Of a stretch of DNA of 64,000 nt, positions 7,498 through 15,568 are shown piece by piece. Origin of the DNA: Vibrio hepatarius (GTDB taxonomy: Bacteria; Pseudomonadota; Gammaproteobacteria; Enterobacterales; Vibrionaceae); the NCBI RefSeq assembly GCF_001274785.1, contig NZ_LHPI01000017.1, forward strand, positions 1-64,000, given 5' to 3'. The translations under genes were made by a program, and so were the position numbers. The stretch's first letter is position 1. Each line of letters opens with the position of its first letter. Under the pieces are notes generated by a model. It was not told where the DNA came from, made no database searches, and worked only from the letters and a program-made list of their open reading frames with translations.

Positions 7498-8520
7498 ATG
7501 CCGCACATCATAACCCGAAATGTCGATTCTGTTGAGCAAAACTGGCTCAAACAGCTAGCGAATGGGATCTCCGATCCTCAAAAACTGCTGGAACAACTGG
7601 AGATAGATCCAGAACCTTGGCAAAACGGGTTTGACGCGAGAAAGCTTTTTGCTCAGCGTGTGCCGCAAAGTTTTGTCGAAAGAATGCAAAAAGGCAATCC
7701 TTTTGACCCTCTATTACGTCAGGTTCTTCCTTTATCGGCAGAATTTGAGGTTCATCCGGGGTATTCGAACGATCCTTTGCAGGAACAAAACAACGACATC
7801 CCCGGCTTGTTGCATAAATACCGCAACCGAGCACTGATGATCGTCAAGGGTGGCTGCGCGATCAACTGCCGTTACTGCTTCCGTCGCCATTTCCCTTATC
7901 AAGAAAATAAGGGCAATAAAGCTACGTGGCAGCAGAGCCTCGACTACCTCGCTCAACACGATGAGCTGAACGAAGTAATACTCTCAGGTGGCGACCCATT
8001 GATGGCAAAAGACGATGAGCTGCGATGGCTGATTGACCATATCGCCGATATTCCCCACATCAAACGGCTGCGTATCCATTCGCGCCTGCCGGTAGTGATC
8101 CCAGCTCGCGTCACGGATGAGTTGGTTTCTTTATTAGCGGGAACGCGCTTACAAGTCATCTTGGTTACCCACATCAATCACGCACAAGAGATCAATCAAG
8201 AGCTCAGCGACGCACTATCTAAGCTCAAACGTGTGGGCGTGACACTACTTAACCAAGGTGTGATGCTAAAAGGGGTGAACGACAGCGTCGACGCTCAGGT
8301 TCAGTTGAGTGAGGCGTTGTTTGATAGCGGCGTGCTGCCCTACTACATCCATGTTCTAGATAAAGTACAAGGCGCGGCGCACTTCTATATTTCTGACCAG
8401 CAAGCCAAAGCGATTATGGCTGGCGTGATTGAGCGAGTATCCGGTTACCTAGTGCCGAAGCTCACACGAGAAATCGGCGGACGCAGCAGCAAAACGCCGC
8501 TTGACCTTCATTTAGAATAA
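7498..8520 (+). CDS. epmB: EF-P (R)-beta-lysine formation enzyme, lysine 2,3-aminomutase type
   Basis: EpmB is a radical-SAM, PLP-dependent aminomutase that converts L-alpha-lysine to (R)-beta-lysine, which EpmA then ligates to EF-P. The 340-residue product carries the [4Fe-4S]/SAM motif as Cys120, Cys124 and Cys127 in KGGCAINCRYCFRR. The SGGDPLM motif follows near 162-168, and the C-terminal region LVPKLTREIGGRSSKTP is typical. It is shorter than clostridial lysine aminomutases, as expected for the EpmB branch. It is divergent from its substrate gene efp. Confidence 0.95.
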   Translation: MPHIITRNVDSVEQNWLKQLANGISDPQKLLEQLEIDPEPWQNGFDARKLFAQRVPQSFVERMQKGNPFDPLLRQVLPLSAEFEVHPGYSNDPLQEQNNDIPGLLHKYRNRALMIVKGGCAINCRYCFRRHFPYQENKGNKATWQQSLDYLAQHDELNEVILSGGDPLMAKDDELRWLIDHIADIPHIKRLRIHSRLPVVIPARVTDELVSLLAGTRLQVILVTHINHAQEINQELSDALSKLKRVGVTLLNQGVMLKGVNDSVDAQVQLSEALFDSGVLPYYIHVLDKVQGAAHFYISDQQAKAIMAGVIERVSGYLVPKLTREIGGRSSKTPLDLHLE

Positions 8521-8593
8521 TCCACACGACAAAAAGTTTTTGTTCGATAGCAACTTACATTAACTGCATACTCCACGGTTTGGGGAGGTCAAA

Positions 8594-9154
8594 ATGCAAC
8601 CATCTATCGAACAAATTCTCGATCTCGGGCCATTTAGCTGGCCTGCGTTACTCTGTTGTGCCGTAAACGGTATTCTCATCGGTGTTGAACGACAAACACG
8701 CGGTAAGCCTGTTGGGATTCGCACTTCAATACTGATTATCTCAGGCACCTATTTCTTTATGTCTATGGCGGTGTCGTTATCACCAAACACGCTAGACCAA
8801 GCTCGGGTACTCGGCCAGATCATCACCGGAGTTGGCTTCTTAGGCGCTGGCGTAATGATGACTCAGGATGGAAAGATCCACGGCGTTACCTCGGCAGCGG
8901 TAATCTGGGTATTGGCCGCGCTTGGCATGATGATTGGCTTGGGTTACTTGCAGCAATCGGTTTTGATCACCGCGCTGGCCTTATCCGTGCTGTTAGGCGT
9001 GGACAAGGCAGAGAACCGAGTTAAAGCACTGCGCCGCGGCGTGCATCAACGCTTTCAAAGCCGCAAGCTACCGCCAAGACGAAGCGCTGAGGTGTACCAT
9101 CCGGCTGAAAAAGCAGAAACACCGGTGAGCGAACTACATAAAACCACCGCGTAG
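8594..9154 (+). CDS. MgtC/SapB family inner-membrane protein
   Basis: The 186-residue protein has four or five hydrophobic segments and the MgtC/SapB signature residues: an early LIGVERQTRGKPVGIRTSIL stretch and RVLGQIITGVGFLGAGVM around residues 76-93, then HGVTSAAVIW. The family includes the Salmonella virulence factor MgtC, but most members, like this one, are short and lack MgtC's long C-terminal domain. Here a basic soluble tail of about 45 residues follows the last helix. A strong GGGGAGG ribosome site precedes the ATG. It may be transcribed from its own promoter, 73 bp after epmB. Function unknown. Confidence 0.85.
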   Translation: MQPSIEQILDLGPFSWPALLCCAVNGILIGVERQTRGKPVGIRTSILIISGTYFFMSMAVSLSPNTLDQARVLGQIITGVGFLGAGVMMTQDGKIHGVTSAAVIWVLAALGMMIGLGYLQQSVLITALALSVLLGVDKAENRVKALRRGVHQRFQSRKLPPRRSAEVYHPAEKAETPVSELHKTTA

Positions 9155-9160
9155 GGCATA

Positions 9161-9190
9161 AAAAAACCACCTGACATCAGGTGGTTTTTT
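9161..9190. terminator. Bidirectional terminator between the MgtC-family gene and pfkA
   Basis: Stem AAAAAACCACCTG/CAGGTGGTTTTTT with loop ACAT (9174-9177), symmetric for both convergent genes. Confidence 0.92.
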
Positions 9191-9212
9191 GTATCTGCTT
9201 ACTCAATCGTGC

Positions 9213-10175
9213 TTAGAATAACTCTTCAGCCACTTTGAATAGATCGTGACGAACCGGACGCTTCATGTTTTCAATCGCGTCGATGATGTCATGGTGAACC
9301 AACTGTTCTTTTTGAATACCAACACAACGACCACCATGGCCTTCCATCAATAGGTGAACTGCGTAGTTACCCATGCGAGAAGCTAGCACACGGTCAAATG
9401 CTGTCGGACGACCACCACGTTGGATGTGACCTAGAACGGTGGCACGAGTTTCACGACCTGTCGCCGTTTCGATCTCTTTTGCCAGCTCGTTAGCGTCCAT
9501 CATTAGCTCAGTCAGCGCGATGATTGCGTGCTTCTTACCTTTAGATATGCCGTCTTTGATGTTGTTGATCAGCTTCTCTTTATCTAGACCCGTTTCTGGC
9601 GTGATGATGTATTCACAACCACCCGCAATCGCAGACATCAGAGTCAAGTCACCACAGTGACGGCCCATGATTTCAACAATAGAAATACGCTGGTGAGAAG
9701 AAGAAGTATCACGCAGACGGTCGATCGCGTCGATAACTGTGTTCAACGCAGTTAGGTAACCGATTGTGTAATCTGTACCCGCGATATCGTTATCGATAGT
9801 GCCCGGTAGACCGATACATGGGTAACCCATTTCAGTCAGCTTCTTCGCACCCATGTACGAACCATCACCACCGACAACAACCAACGCATCGATGCCGTGT
9901 TGTTTTAAATTTTCGATCGCCTTTTCACGAACCGCTACTTCTTTAAACTCTGGGAAACGCGCAGAGCCAAGGAAAGTACCACCTTTGTTAATCACGTCTG
10001 ATACGCTTGAACGATCAAGCTTCTCGATACGGTTTTCGTAAAGGCCCAAGTATCCGTCTTTAACGCCGTATACTTCTAAACCTTCCGTCAGAGCAGTACG
10101 AACCACGCCACGTAACGCTGCGTTCATGCCTGGTGCGTCACCGCCACTTGTCAAAACACCGATCTTCTTAATCAT
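9213..10175 (-). CDS. pfkA: ATP-dependent 6-phosphofructokinase
   Basis: PfkA makes fructose 1,6-bisphosphate, the committed step of glycolysis. The 320-residue product matches E. coli PfkA in length and motifs: LTSGGDAPGMNAA at the N-terminus, ATP-binding GGDGSYMGA, and the catalytic GTIDNDIAGTD, with the general-base aspartate. An ATG two codons upstream exists; the one at 10175 is preferred from the homologues and from a GAGGGTGAG ribosome site. It lies downstream of fieF on the same strand, as in E. coli, with a 282-bp gap that must hold its promoter. Confidence 0.97.
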   Translation of the reverse strand: MIKKIGVLTSGGDAPGMNAALRGVVRTALTEGLEVYGVKDGYLGLYENRIEKLDRSSVSDVINKGGTFLGSARFPEFKEVAVREKAIENLKQHGIDALVVVGGDGSYMGAKKLTEMGYPCIGLPGTIDNDIAGTDYTIGYLTALNTVIDAIDRLRDTSSSHQRISIVEIMGRHCGDLTLMSAIAGGCEYIITPETGLDKEKLINNIKDGISKGKKHAIIALTELMMDANELAKEIETATGRETRATVLGHIQRGGRPTAFDRVLASRMGNYAVHLLMEGHGGRCVGIQKEQLVHHDIIDAIENMKRPVRHDLFKVAEELF

Positions 10176-10457
10176 GCTCACCCTCGAATTTTTTGGAAAT
10201 CTTATTTCAATTTTTACGTTAGAGGCTTACAAAAGCCACCGACAAAATTCTTATAACTGCGCAATATGTTACCTTTCCCGACTAGGAATACTACTTTTAT
10301 TTGCACAAATTTATGTAACTTTTCTACTTATGTAAGAGTATTACAGTTTTACTATTTAACTAATTTGATACACGTCAGGATCGCAGTAAAAAGTCATAAC
10401 GATGAAAAGATAGTCGATAAGTTGTGCTTTTTCCTACCACCGTTTTCTGCATCCTTA
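10176..10457 (-). promoter_or_regulatory. pfkA upstream region
   Basis: This 282-bp AT-rich spacer between fieF and pfkA contains no convincing gene or terminator. It presumably holds the pfkA promoter, but several weak -10-like sequences prevent a single assignment. Confidence 0.35.
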
Positions 10458-11366
10458 TTACCAACCTTGCGACTTCTGCACTCGCTCTGGCCCAACGACG
10501 ACGGAATACGGGTCCTGATGAATAAGAACATCCGCTCCCGGAAAACGTTCGAGCAAACTTTCTTCGACCAGATCAGATATGCGATGCGCTTCAAGAAGTG
10601 GCATCTGATCTTCTAACTCTAAATGCAACTGAATGAAACGAGTCGGCCCAGACATACGCGTACGTAATTGGTGAACGCCCAACACCCCTTCAATGGTTAA
10701 ACAGCATTCGCGGATCTCTATTAACTCTTCGTCCGGAAGTTTTCTGTCTAACAAGGTTTGCGTTGCTTCCCTAACCATCTTAAAGGCACTGTAAAGAATG
10801 TAGCCACCAATACCAATCGCGAACACCGCATCCGCTTGGCCGATACCAAACCAACTGAGCGCTAACGCCAGCATAATTGCCGCGTTCATGTAAAGGTCAG
10901 ACTCGTAGTGCAGAGAATCCGCGGCAATCGCCTGACTGCCGGTTTTCTTCACCACGTATTTCTGGAATCGAACGAGGCCAAACGTCACGACAATTGCGAA
11001 CAAGCTAACGTAAACGCCGTACTCTGGCGACTGAAGAGCGTGCGGGCGGAAGAAACGGTCGACACCGTTTAAGATGAGGAAGACAGCAGAACCAGAAATA
11101 AACATCGCCTGTGCTAGTGCAGCAAGCGACTCCGCTTTACCGTGACCAAAGGTATGCTCACGGTCGGCGGGTTGCAATGAGTAACGCACCACAACCAAGT
11201 TAACCAGAGACGCTGCGATATCGAGCATCGAGTCAATCAGTGACGCCAACAAGCTCACCGAACCTGTCACCCACCAAGCCCCCACTTTGACGATCAACAG
11301 CAAGGTGGCCACAATGGTTGCGGTCCAAGCGGCCATGGTAACTAAACGCGCATATTCTTGTTTCAT
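10458..11366 (-). CDS. fieF: Cation diffusion facilitator, iron/zinc efflux pump
   Basis: FieF exports Zn2+ or Fe2+ in exchange for protons. The 302-residue protein has six membrane helices followed by a cytoplasmic metal-binding domain. The four transport-site ligands of E. coli FieF (YiiP) are at identical positions: Asp45 and Asp49 in LIDSMLDIA, His153 and Asp157 in LHYESD. The interface motif HTFGHGKAESLAALAQ is intact. It lies upstream of pfkA and downstream of cpxP on the same strand; a cpxP terminator separates it from the latter. In enterics the neighbouring order cpxRA-cpxP-fieF-pfkA is the same. Confidence 0.95.
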   Translation of the reverse strand: MKQEYARLVTMAAWTATIVATLLLIVKVGAWWVTGSVSLLASLIDSMLDIAASLVNLVVVRYSLQPADREHTFGHGKAESLAALAQAMFISGSAVFLILNGVDRFFRPHALQSPEYGVYVSLFAIVVTFGLVRFQKYVVKKTGSQAIAADSLHYESDLYMNAAIMLALALSWFGIGQADAVFAIGIGGYILYSAFKMVREATQTLLDRKLPDEELIEIRECCLTIEGVLGVHQLRTRMSGPTRFIQLHLELEDQMPLLEAHRISDLVEESLLERFPGADVLIHQDPYSVVVGPERVQKSQGW

Positions 11367-11430
11367 AAAGTAATTCAGTTTCTAAACAAATGCTGTAAGT
11401 ATAACCTGTCAAAAGTTGAATAAAAATGAA

Positions 11431-11460
11431 ACAAAAAAGGCGACCTAATTGGTCGCCTTT
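11431..11460 (-). terminator. Intrinsic terminator of cpxP
   Basis: Stem AAAGGCGACC/GGTCGCCTTT (11436-11445 and 11451-11460) with loop TAATT; the minus-strand transcript ends in a T run. Confidence 0.9.
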
Positions 11461-11477
11461 CAATTCACGTTAAATAG

Positions 11478-11987
11478 TTAGCTATTTTTGTTATTCATGC
11501 GCTTTTGCATCTTGTCTGAACACTCACCCATTCGCTCATTTTGAAGCTCTACGAACTGTGCTTTCTGTTCTGGAGTTAGCACACTTAGCATTTGGTGCTG
11601 CTTAGCCATCATCTGCACTTTACGCTCTGTGTGCTGCTCTACCATTTCTTTAGCCAGCTTGTTGGCCGCTGCTTCGTCAAACGTATCGGCAAGTACCAAC
11701 GCTTGAACTTTGGCATGGTGAGCCTGCATTTGCGCTTGTCTTGCTTCAAAATCACCTTTGAACTTTTGTTTCATCTCGGCGCGGTTTTCGTTACGCATCT
11801 CTTTTAGCTGAACTTGCTGTTCATCAGTGAGGTTTAACTGACGCATAATGCCACGGTCAAAACCCATTCCACATTCAGAGTCAGGGCCGCCTTTGTGGTG
11901 TTTGCCACCGAACGCAAACGCACTTGCGGTGCCAAGAGTTAAAGGAAGAACAACAGCAGCCAATACCAGTTTCTTAGTCATTTTCAT
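11478..11987 (-). CDS. cpxP: Periplasmic Cpx-pathway repressor CpxP
   Basis: CpxP binds the CpxA sensor in the periplasm, damping the pathway and feeding misfolded proteins to degradation. The 169-residue precursor has a cleavable signal peptide ending near ALGTASA-FA (residue 23-25). Two LTxxQ motifs mark the family: LTDEQ at 53-57 and LTPEQ at 137-141. The rest is highly charged and helical, fitting the hooked antiparallel dimer. It diverges from cpxRA across a 185-bp region that contains a perfect CpxR box, so activation by CpxR is expected. Confidence 0.93.
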   Translation of the reverse strand: MKMTKKLVLAAVVLPLTLGTASAFAFGGKHHKGGPDSECGMGFDRGIMRQLNLTDEQQVQLKEMRNENRAEMKQKFKGDFEARQAQMQAHHAKVQALVLADTFDEAAANKLAKEMVEQHTERKVQMMAKQHQMLSVLTPEQKAQFVELQNERMGECSDKMQKRMNNKNS

Positions 11988-12083
11988 AATCTGTACCTTT
12001 CAAGTTTTTGGATTTAATGGAGCTGTCTTCACAGCGCTTGAGTATAGATTACGACCTGCTATGTAAAGTGACGTCTAGGAAGC

Positions 12084-12098
12084 GTAAATAATCGTAAA
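12084..12098 (+). promoter_or_regulatory. CpxR box between cpxP and cpxRA
   Basis: GTAAA (12084-12088), five bases, GTAAA (12094-12098) is an exact match to the known CpxR consensus GTAAA-N5-GTAAA. A further GTAAA at 12063-12067, with a poor second half, lies 21 bp (two helical turns) away. The site can serve cpxRA autoactivation and cpxP. Confidence 0.85.
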
Positions 12099-12172
12099 GA
12101 GCAAAAATTAAGCTAAAGATCAGCGCTATTTGCCAGTAATATAAAGGCAAAGAAGCAAACCGAGATGTAGCC

Positions 12173-12859
12173 ATGCCACACATACTTTTGATCGATGATG
12201 ACACCGAGCTCACCAGCCTGTTGAGTGAAGTCCTCTCCTTTGAGGGGTTCACCGTATCAGAGGCAAACGACGGAGAGGCAGGACTCGCAGCGTTAAGTGA
12301 AGAGGTCGATCTGATTTTGCTCGATGTGATGATGCCAAAACTCAACGGTATGGAGACGCTCAAACGACTGCGCGAAGATTGGGACACGCCAGTTTTAATG
12401 CTCACCGCAAAAGGTGAAGAAATTGACCGAGTGATCGGGCTTGAGCTTGGCGCAGACGACTATCTACCAAAACCTTTCAGTGACCGTGAACTATTGGCGC
12501 GCATTCGAGCCATCTTACGTCGCACCCAACCAGTCGCACCGACGAAAGTGTGTGACTACGTGCAATATCAGGACCTCAAAGTTTACCCTGGCAAACTGGA
12601 AGCCTACTGCAACGAACAATTGCTTGAGCTGACTACTACTGAGTTTGCGCTATTGAACCACTTTGTTCAGCACCCCGGCGAAACCTTGACCAAAGAAGAA
12701 CTAAGCATGGACGTGTTGGGTAAAAGACTGGCCGCATTCGACCGCGCCATCGACATGCACGTGTCCAATCTGAGAAAAAAACTACCAGAGCGCCGCGATG
12801 GCAAACCACGGATCAAAACCCTCAGAGGCCGAGGTTACCTGCTGGTTGAGGAAGACTGA
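12173..12859 (+). CDS. cpxR: Envelope-stress response regulator CpxR
   Basis: CpxR is an OmpR-family response regulator. The 228-residue product has a receiver domain (1-115) with the acidic pocket Asp8/Asp9, phospho-acceptor Asp51 in LILLDVMMP and the conserved lysine in LPKPFSDREL. A winged-helix DNA-binding domain follows (about 130-225, ending GRGYLLVEE). It overlaps cpxA by one base (TGATG), giving translational coupling. Autoregulation through the box at 12084 is expected. Confidence 0.97.
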   Translation: MPHILLIDDDTELTSLLSEVLSFEGFTVSEANDGEAGLAALSEEVDLILLDVMMPKLNGMETLKRLREDWDTPVLMLTAKGEEIDRVIGLELGADDYLPKPFSDRELLARIRAILRRTQPVAPTKVCDYVQYQDLKVYPGKLEAYCNEQLLELTTTEFALLNHFVQHPGETLTKEELSMDVLGKRLAAFDRAIDMHVSNLRKKLPERRDGKPRIKTLRGRGYLLVEED

Positions 12860-14244
12860 TGCGCATTCCTAAAATCAGCAGCCTTTATGGGCGCATCTTT
12901 GCCATCTTCTGGTTCACCATGTTTTTGGTGTTATTGGCGGTTTTAGCGCTGCCGCATCTTGACCCGCGTATCGCACGTGATATTCCACGCGACCATTTGC
13001 AGCGTTTAATGGAAGCAAAACAGAGTATCGAAAAACGCTACGTCAACGACAACGATTTAGGCCGGATCATTTTTCAGCTCGAAGGCAGTGACCGCTCTCA
13101 CCGTGATAGTCGTCCGCGTTTTTTCTTGACCGATCTGGAAGGCAATATTCTCACCACACGCAGCCATAAAGACTTCAAACTGAAAGCGCTGAAGAACTTT
13201 GTCACTTCGATCGATACGCCAGATCGACCACAACAAAAGCTGTATGGACGCTACATGGTTGCCGGTCCGTTACCGATTAAACTCGCCCAGCAAGACCTGT
13301 TGATGTACGTTGGCATCAAATGGGACCAGCCTCCACCGTTTTTGTTGCAACTTTTCGACCGTCCGTTCCGTTTGTTATTGGCTGTGATGCTTGTAAGTAC
13401 GCCGCTGCTGTTATGGCTGGCATGGGCGTTGAGCCAACCCGCCCGCAAACTTGAGCGCGCCGCACAACGCGTCGCGAAAGGCGAATTTGTTACCGACCCA
13501 GAGTTGGAGAAAGGCACGTCAGAGTTCAGACAAGCCGGAGCAAGCTTCAACCAGATGGTCGGGGCGGTCAACCAGATGATCTCCGGGCAACAGCGCCTGC
13601 TATCAGACATCTCCCATGAGCTACGCTCGCCATTAACCCGCTTAAGAATGGCAACCGCACTTGCCACGCGCAAACAGGGAGATAGCCCTGAGTTAACCCG
13701 CATCGATACTGAAGCGCAACGCCTAGAGGTCATGATTGGTGAGCTATTGGAGCTCTCGCGCATGCAAGCCAATAGCCATGTCATGCGAGAAGAGCAGCCG
13801 CTCTCCAGCTTATGGGAAGCGATTCTCTCTGACGCCCAATTTGAAGCCGAGCAAATGCACAAAAGTCTCAGCTTCACAGCGATTCCCGACCGGGTTATTT
13901 CTGGCAATCCGAACCTGCTGATGAGCGCGGTGGATAATATCGTGCGCAATGCGATCTACTACGGTGAAGATGTCATCGAAGTCACGATGCTCGAGCAAGA
14001 CGACCAGTTAGTGATCACGGTTGACGATAACGGCGATGGCGTACCCGAAGAAGAGTTAGAGGCGATATTCCGCCCGTTCTATCGTGTTTCTACCGCGCGT
14101 GACCGACACAGTGGCGGAACTGGGCTTGGTATGACGATCACCGAAAGTGCAATTCGTCAGCACAGCGGCACCATCATCGCTAAGCGCAGTCGACTCGGCG
14201 GCTTGTGCGTAGAAATCACCTTACCGTTACTGGCAAAGAAATAA
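12859..14244 (+). CDS. cpxA: Envelope-stress sensor histidine kinase CpxA
   Basis: CpxA senses misfolded envelope proteins and phosphorylates CpxR. In the 461-residue protein a first membrane helix (about 12-32) precedes a periplasmic sensor domain (33-168). A second helix (171-190) leads to a HAMP domain (191-245) and the H-box LLSDISHELRSPLTR with His253. The ATP-binding domain has N (DNIVRNAIYY), G1 (DDNGDGVPEEE) and G2 (GGTGLGMT) boxes. The start overlaps the cpxR stop. The family's negative regulator CpxP is encoded just upstream on the opposite strand. Confidence 0.97.
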   Translation: MRIPKISSLYGRIFAIFWFTMFLVLLAVLALPHLDPRIARDIPRDHLQRLMEAKQSIEKRYVNDNDLGRIIFQLEGSDRSHRDSRPRFFLTDLEGNILTTRSHKDFKLKALKNFVTSIDTPDRPQQKLYGRYMVAGPLPIKLAQQDLLMYVGIKWDQPPPFLLQLFDRPFRLLLAVMLVSTPLLLWLAWALSQPARKLERAAQRVAKGEFVTDPELEKGTSEFRQAGASFNQMVGAVNQMISGQQRLLSDISHELRSPLTRLRMATALATRKQGDSPELTRIDTEAQRLEVMIGELLELSRMQANSHVMREEQPLSSLWEAILSDAQFEAEQMHKSLSFTAIPDRVISGNPNLLMSAVDNIVRNAIYYGEDVIEVTMLEQDDQLVITVDDNGDGVPEEELEAIFRPFYRVSTARDRHSGGTGLGMTITESAIRQHSGTIIAKRSRLGGLCVEITLPLLAKK

Positions 14245-14262
14245 CCTTACAAACTCACAATT

Positions 14263-14281
14263 GATAATAAATATCATTATC
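14263..14281 (+). promoter_or_regulatory. Fur box upstream of sodA
   Basis: GATAATAAATATCATTATC agrees with the classical 19-bp Fur box at 16 of 19 positions and lies 37 bp before the sodA start. Iron-replete Fur would repress sodA, as in E. coli. Confidence 0.85.
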
Positions 14282-14317
14282 ATATAAAGTAAATCCTTCA
14301 ATTATGGAGGATTTACT

Positions 14318-14935
14318 ATGTCTCATGTTTTCCCAGAACTGCCCTACCCATACGACGCATTGGAACCGTACATTGATGCTAAGACCATGGAAGTGCATTA
14401 CAGCAAGCACCATCGTACCTACTACGACAAATTTACCTCGGCGATAAAAGGCAGCGCTCTAGAAAAGCAATCTCTCAGCGAGATTTTTGCCCAAGTTTCA
14501 ACGCACTCACCAGCCGTGCGTAATCACGGCGGCGGTTACTACAACCATGTCTTGTATTGGAATTGTATGACGCCGAACGGTGGTGGAGAACCGCATGGAG
14601 CACTCGCGGCAGCCATCGCGAAAAACTTTGGCAGTTTTACCCAGTTCAAGGAGGCGTTCTCCCAAGCGGCGATCAACACCTTTGGTTCTGGCTTTGTCTG
14701 GCTTGTAGTGAAAAATGACCAATTAGCTATCACCTCAACCAGTAATCAAGACAATCCTTTGATGGACATTGCCGAGATGCAAGGTGAGCCAGTTCTCGCG
14801 CTGGATGTGTGGGAGCACGCCTATTACATCAGCTACCAAAACCGCCGACCAGAGTACATCGACGCATGGTGGAATGTGGTCAACTGGGACGCGGTCAATG
14901 AATATTACGCCGCGGCTTTAGTGCAAGGCCGATAA
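14318..14935 (+). CDS. sodA: Superoxide dismutase, Mn type
   Basis: This enzyme dismutates superoxide in the cytoplasm. The 205-residue product has the four metal ligands His27, His77, Asp163 and His167 (the latter two in DVWEHAYY). Metal preference can be read from the second-shell glutamine: here it is Gln144 in TSNQDNPLM, the Mn-type position, while the Fe-type glutamine before the NH ligand is replaced by glycine (GGGYYNH). With the Fur box upstream this supports sodA, not sodB. It follows cpxA but is probably a separate unit. A strong TGGAGG ribosome site is present. Confidence 0.93.
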   Translation: MSHVFPELPYPYDALEPYIDAKTMEVHYSKHHRTYYDKFTSAIKGSALEKQSLSEIFAQVSTHSPAVRNHGGGYYNHVLYWNCMTPNGGGEPHGALAAAIAKNFGSFTQFKEAFSQAAINTFGSGFVWLVVKNDQLAITSTSNQDNPLMDIAEMQGEPVLALDVWEHAYYISYQNRRPEYIDAWWNVVNWDAVNEYYAAALVQGR

Positions 14936-14958
14936 CAAAAACTCACAACGTCAGACTT

Positions 14959-14983
14959 GGCGGCTGTAACAAGCCGCCTTATA
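14959..14983 (+). terminator. Probable terminator of sodA
   Basis: Stem GGCGGCT/AGCCGCC (14959-14965, 14972-14978) with loop GTAACA; the following T tract is short (TTATACTTT), so efficiency may be partial. Confidence 0.6.
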
Positions 14984-15023
14984 CTTTCAGGCCTCAATCC
15001 CACCAGCCATTAAGAATCGCAAT

Positions 15024-15503
15024 ATGTTTGATATCGCCCTATATGAGCCAGAGATCGCTCCCAACACCGGTAACATTATTCGCCTATGTGCCAACTGCGG
15101 AGCCAACTTGCATTTGATTGAGCCACTAGGGTTTGATTTGGAAGAGAAGAAAGTTCGCCGCGCGGGTTTGGACTACCATGATCTGGCACGAGTCACTCGC
15201 CATAAAGACTATCAGGCATTTATTGAATACCTCGAAGCCGAGCGCAAAGACGGCTACCGCATTTTTGCTTGTACGACAAAAACCACAGGTCATCACGTGG
15301 ATGCCAGCTTCCAGCAAGGCGATGTACTTTTGTTTGGTCCAGAGACTCGCGGCCTACCCGCAGAGCTGATCGAAAGCATGCCGATGGCACAACGAATCCG
15401 CATTCCAATGATGCCTGATGCGCGTAGCTTAAACTTATCTAACGCAGTCGCGATCATCGCATTTGAAGCGTGGCGCCAAATGGGCTTTGAAGGCGCCCAA
15501 TAA
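15024..15503 (+). CDS. trmL: tRNA (cytidine/uridine-34 2'-O)-methyltransferase
   Basis: TrmL methylates the wobble ribose of tRNA-Leu isoacceptors. The 159-residue protein is a minimal SPOUT (trefoil-knot) enzyme with the usual blocks: YEPEIAPNTGNIIRLCAN at the N-terminus, LLFGPETRGLP around 94-104, and RIPMMPDARSLNLSNAVAI near 127-145, which forms the AdoMet knot. The length equals the family's (157 in E. coli). It stands alone, convergent with trpS. Confidence 0.95.
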   Translation: MFDIALYEPEIAPNTGNIIRLCANCGANLHLIEPLGFDLEEKKVRRAGLDYHDLARVTRHKDYQAFIEYLEAERKDGYRIFACTTKTTGHHVDASFQQGDVLLFGPETRGLPAELIESMPMAQRIRIPMMPDARSLNLSNAVAIIAFEAWRQMGFEGAQ

Positions 15504-15517
15504 TATCGTCAGAGATT

Positions 15518-15547
15518 AAAAAGCGGACGCCAAGGAGTCCGCTTTTT
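15518..15547. terminator. Bidirectional terminator between trmL and trpS
   Basis: Stem AAAAAGCGGAC/GTCCGCTTTTT with an 8-nt loop (15529-15536), serving both convergent genes. Confidence 0.92.
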
Positions 15548-15568
15548 GTATGTAGCTAGCAGCAAGTC

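Noticed and set aside
10266..10616. Plus-strand open frame of 116 codons spanning the pfkA-fieF spacer and the fieF 3' end
   Set aside because: More than half lies antisense in fieF, it has no ribosome site and no recognisable domain.
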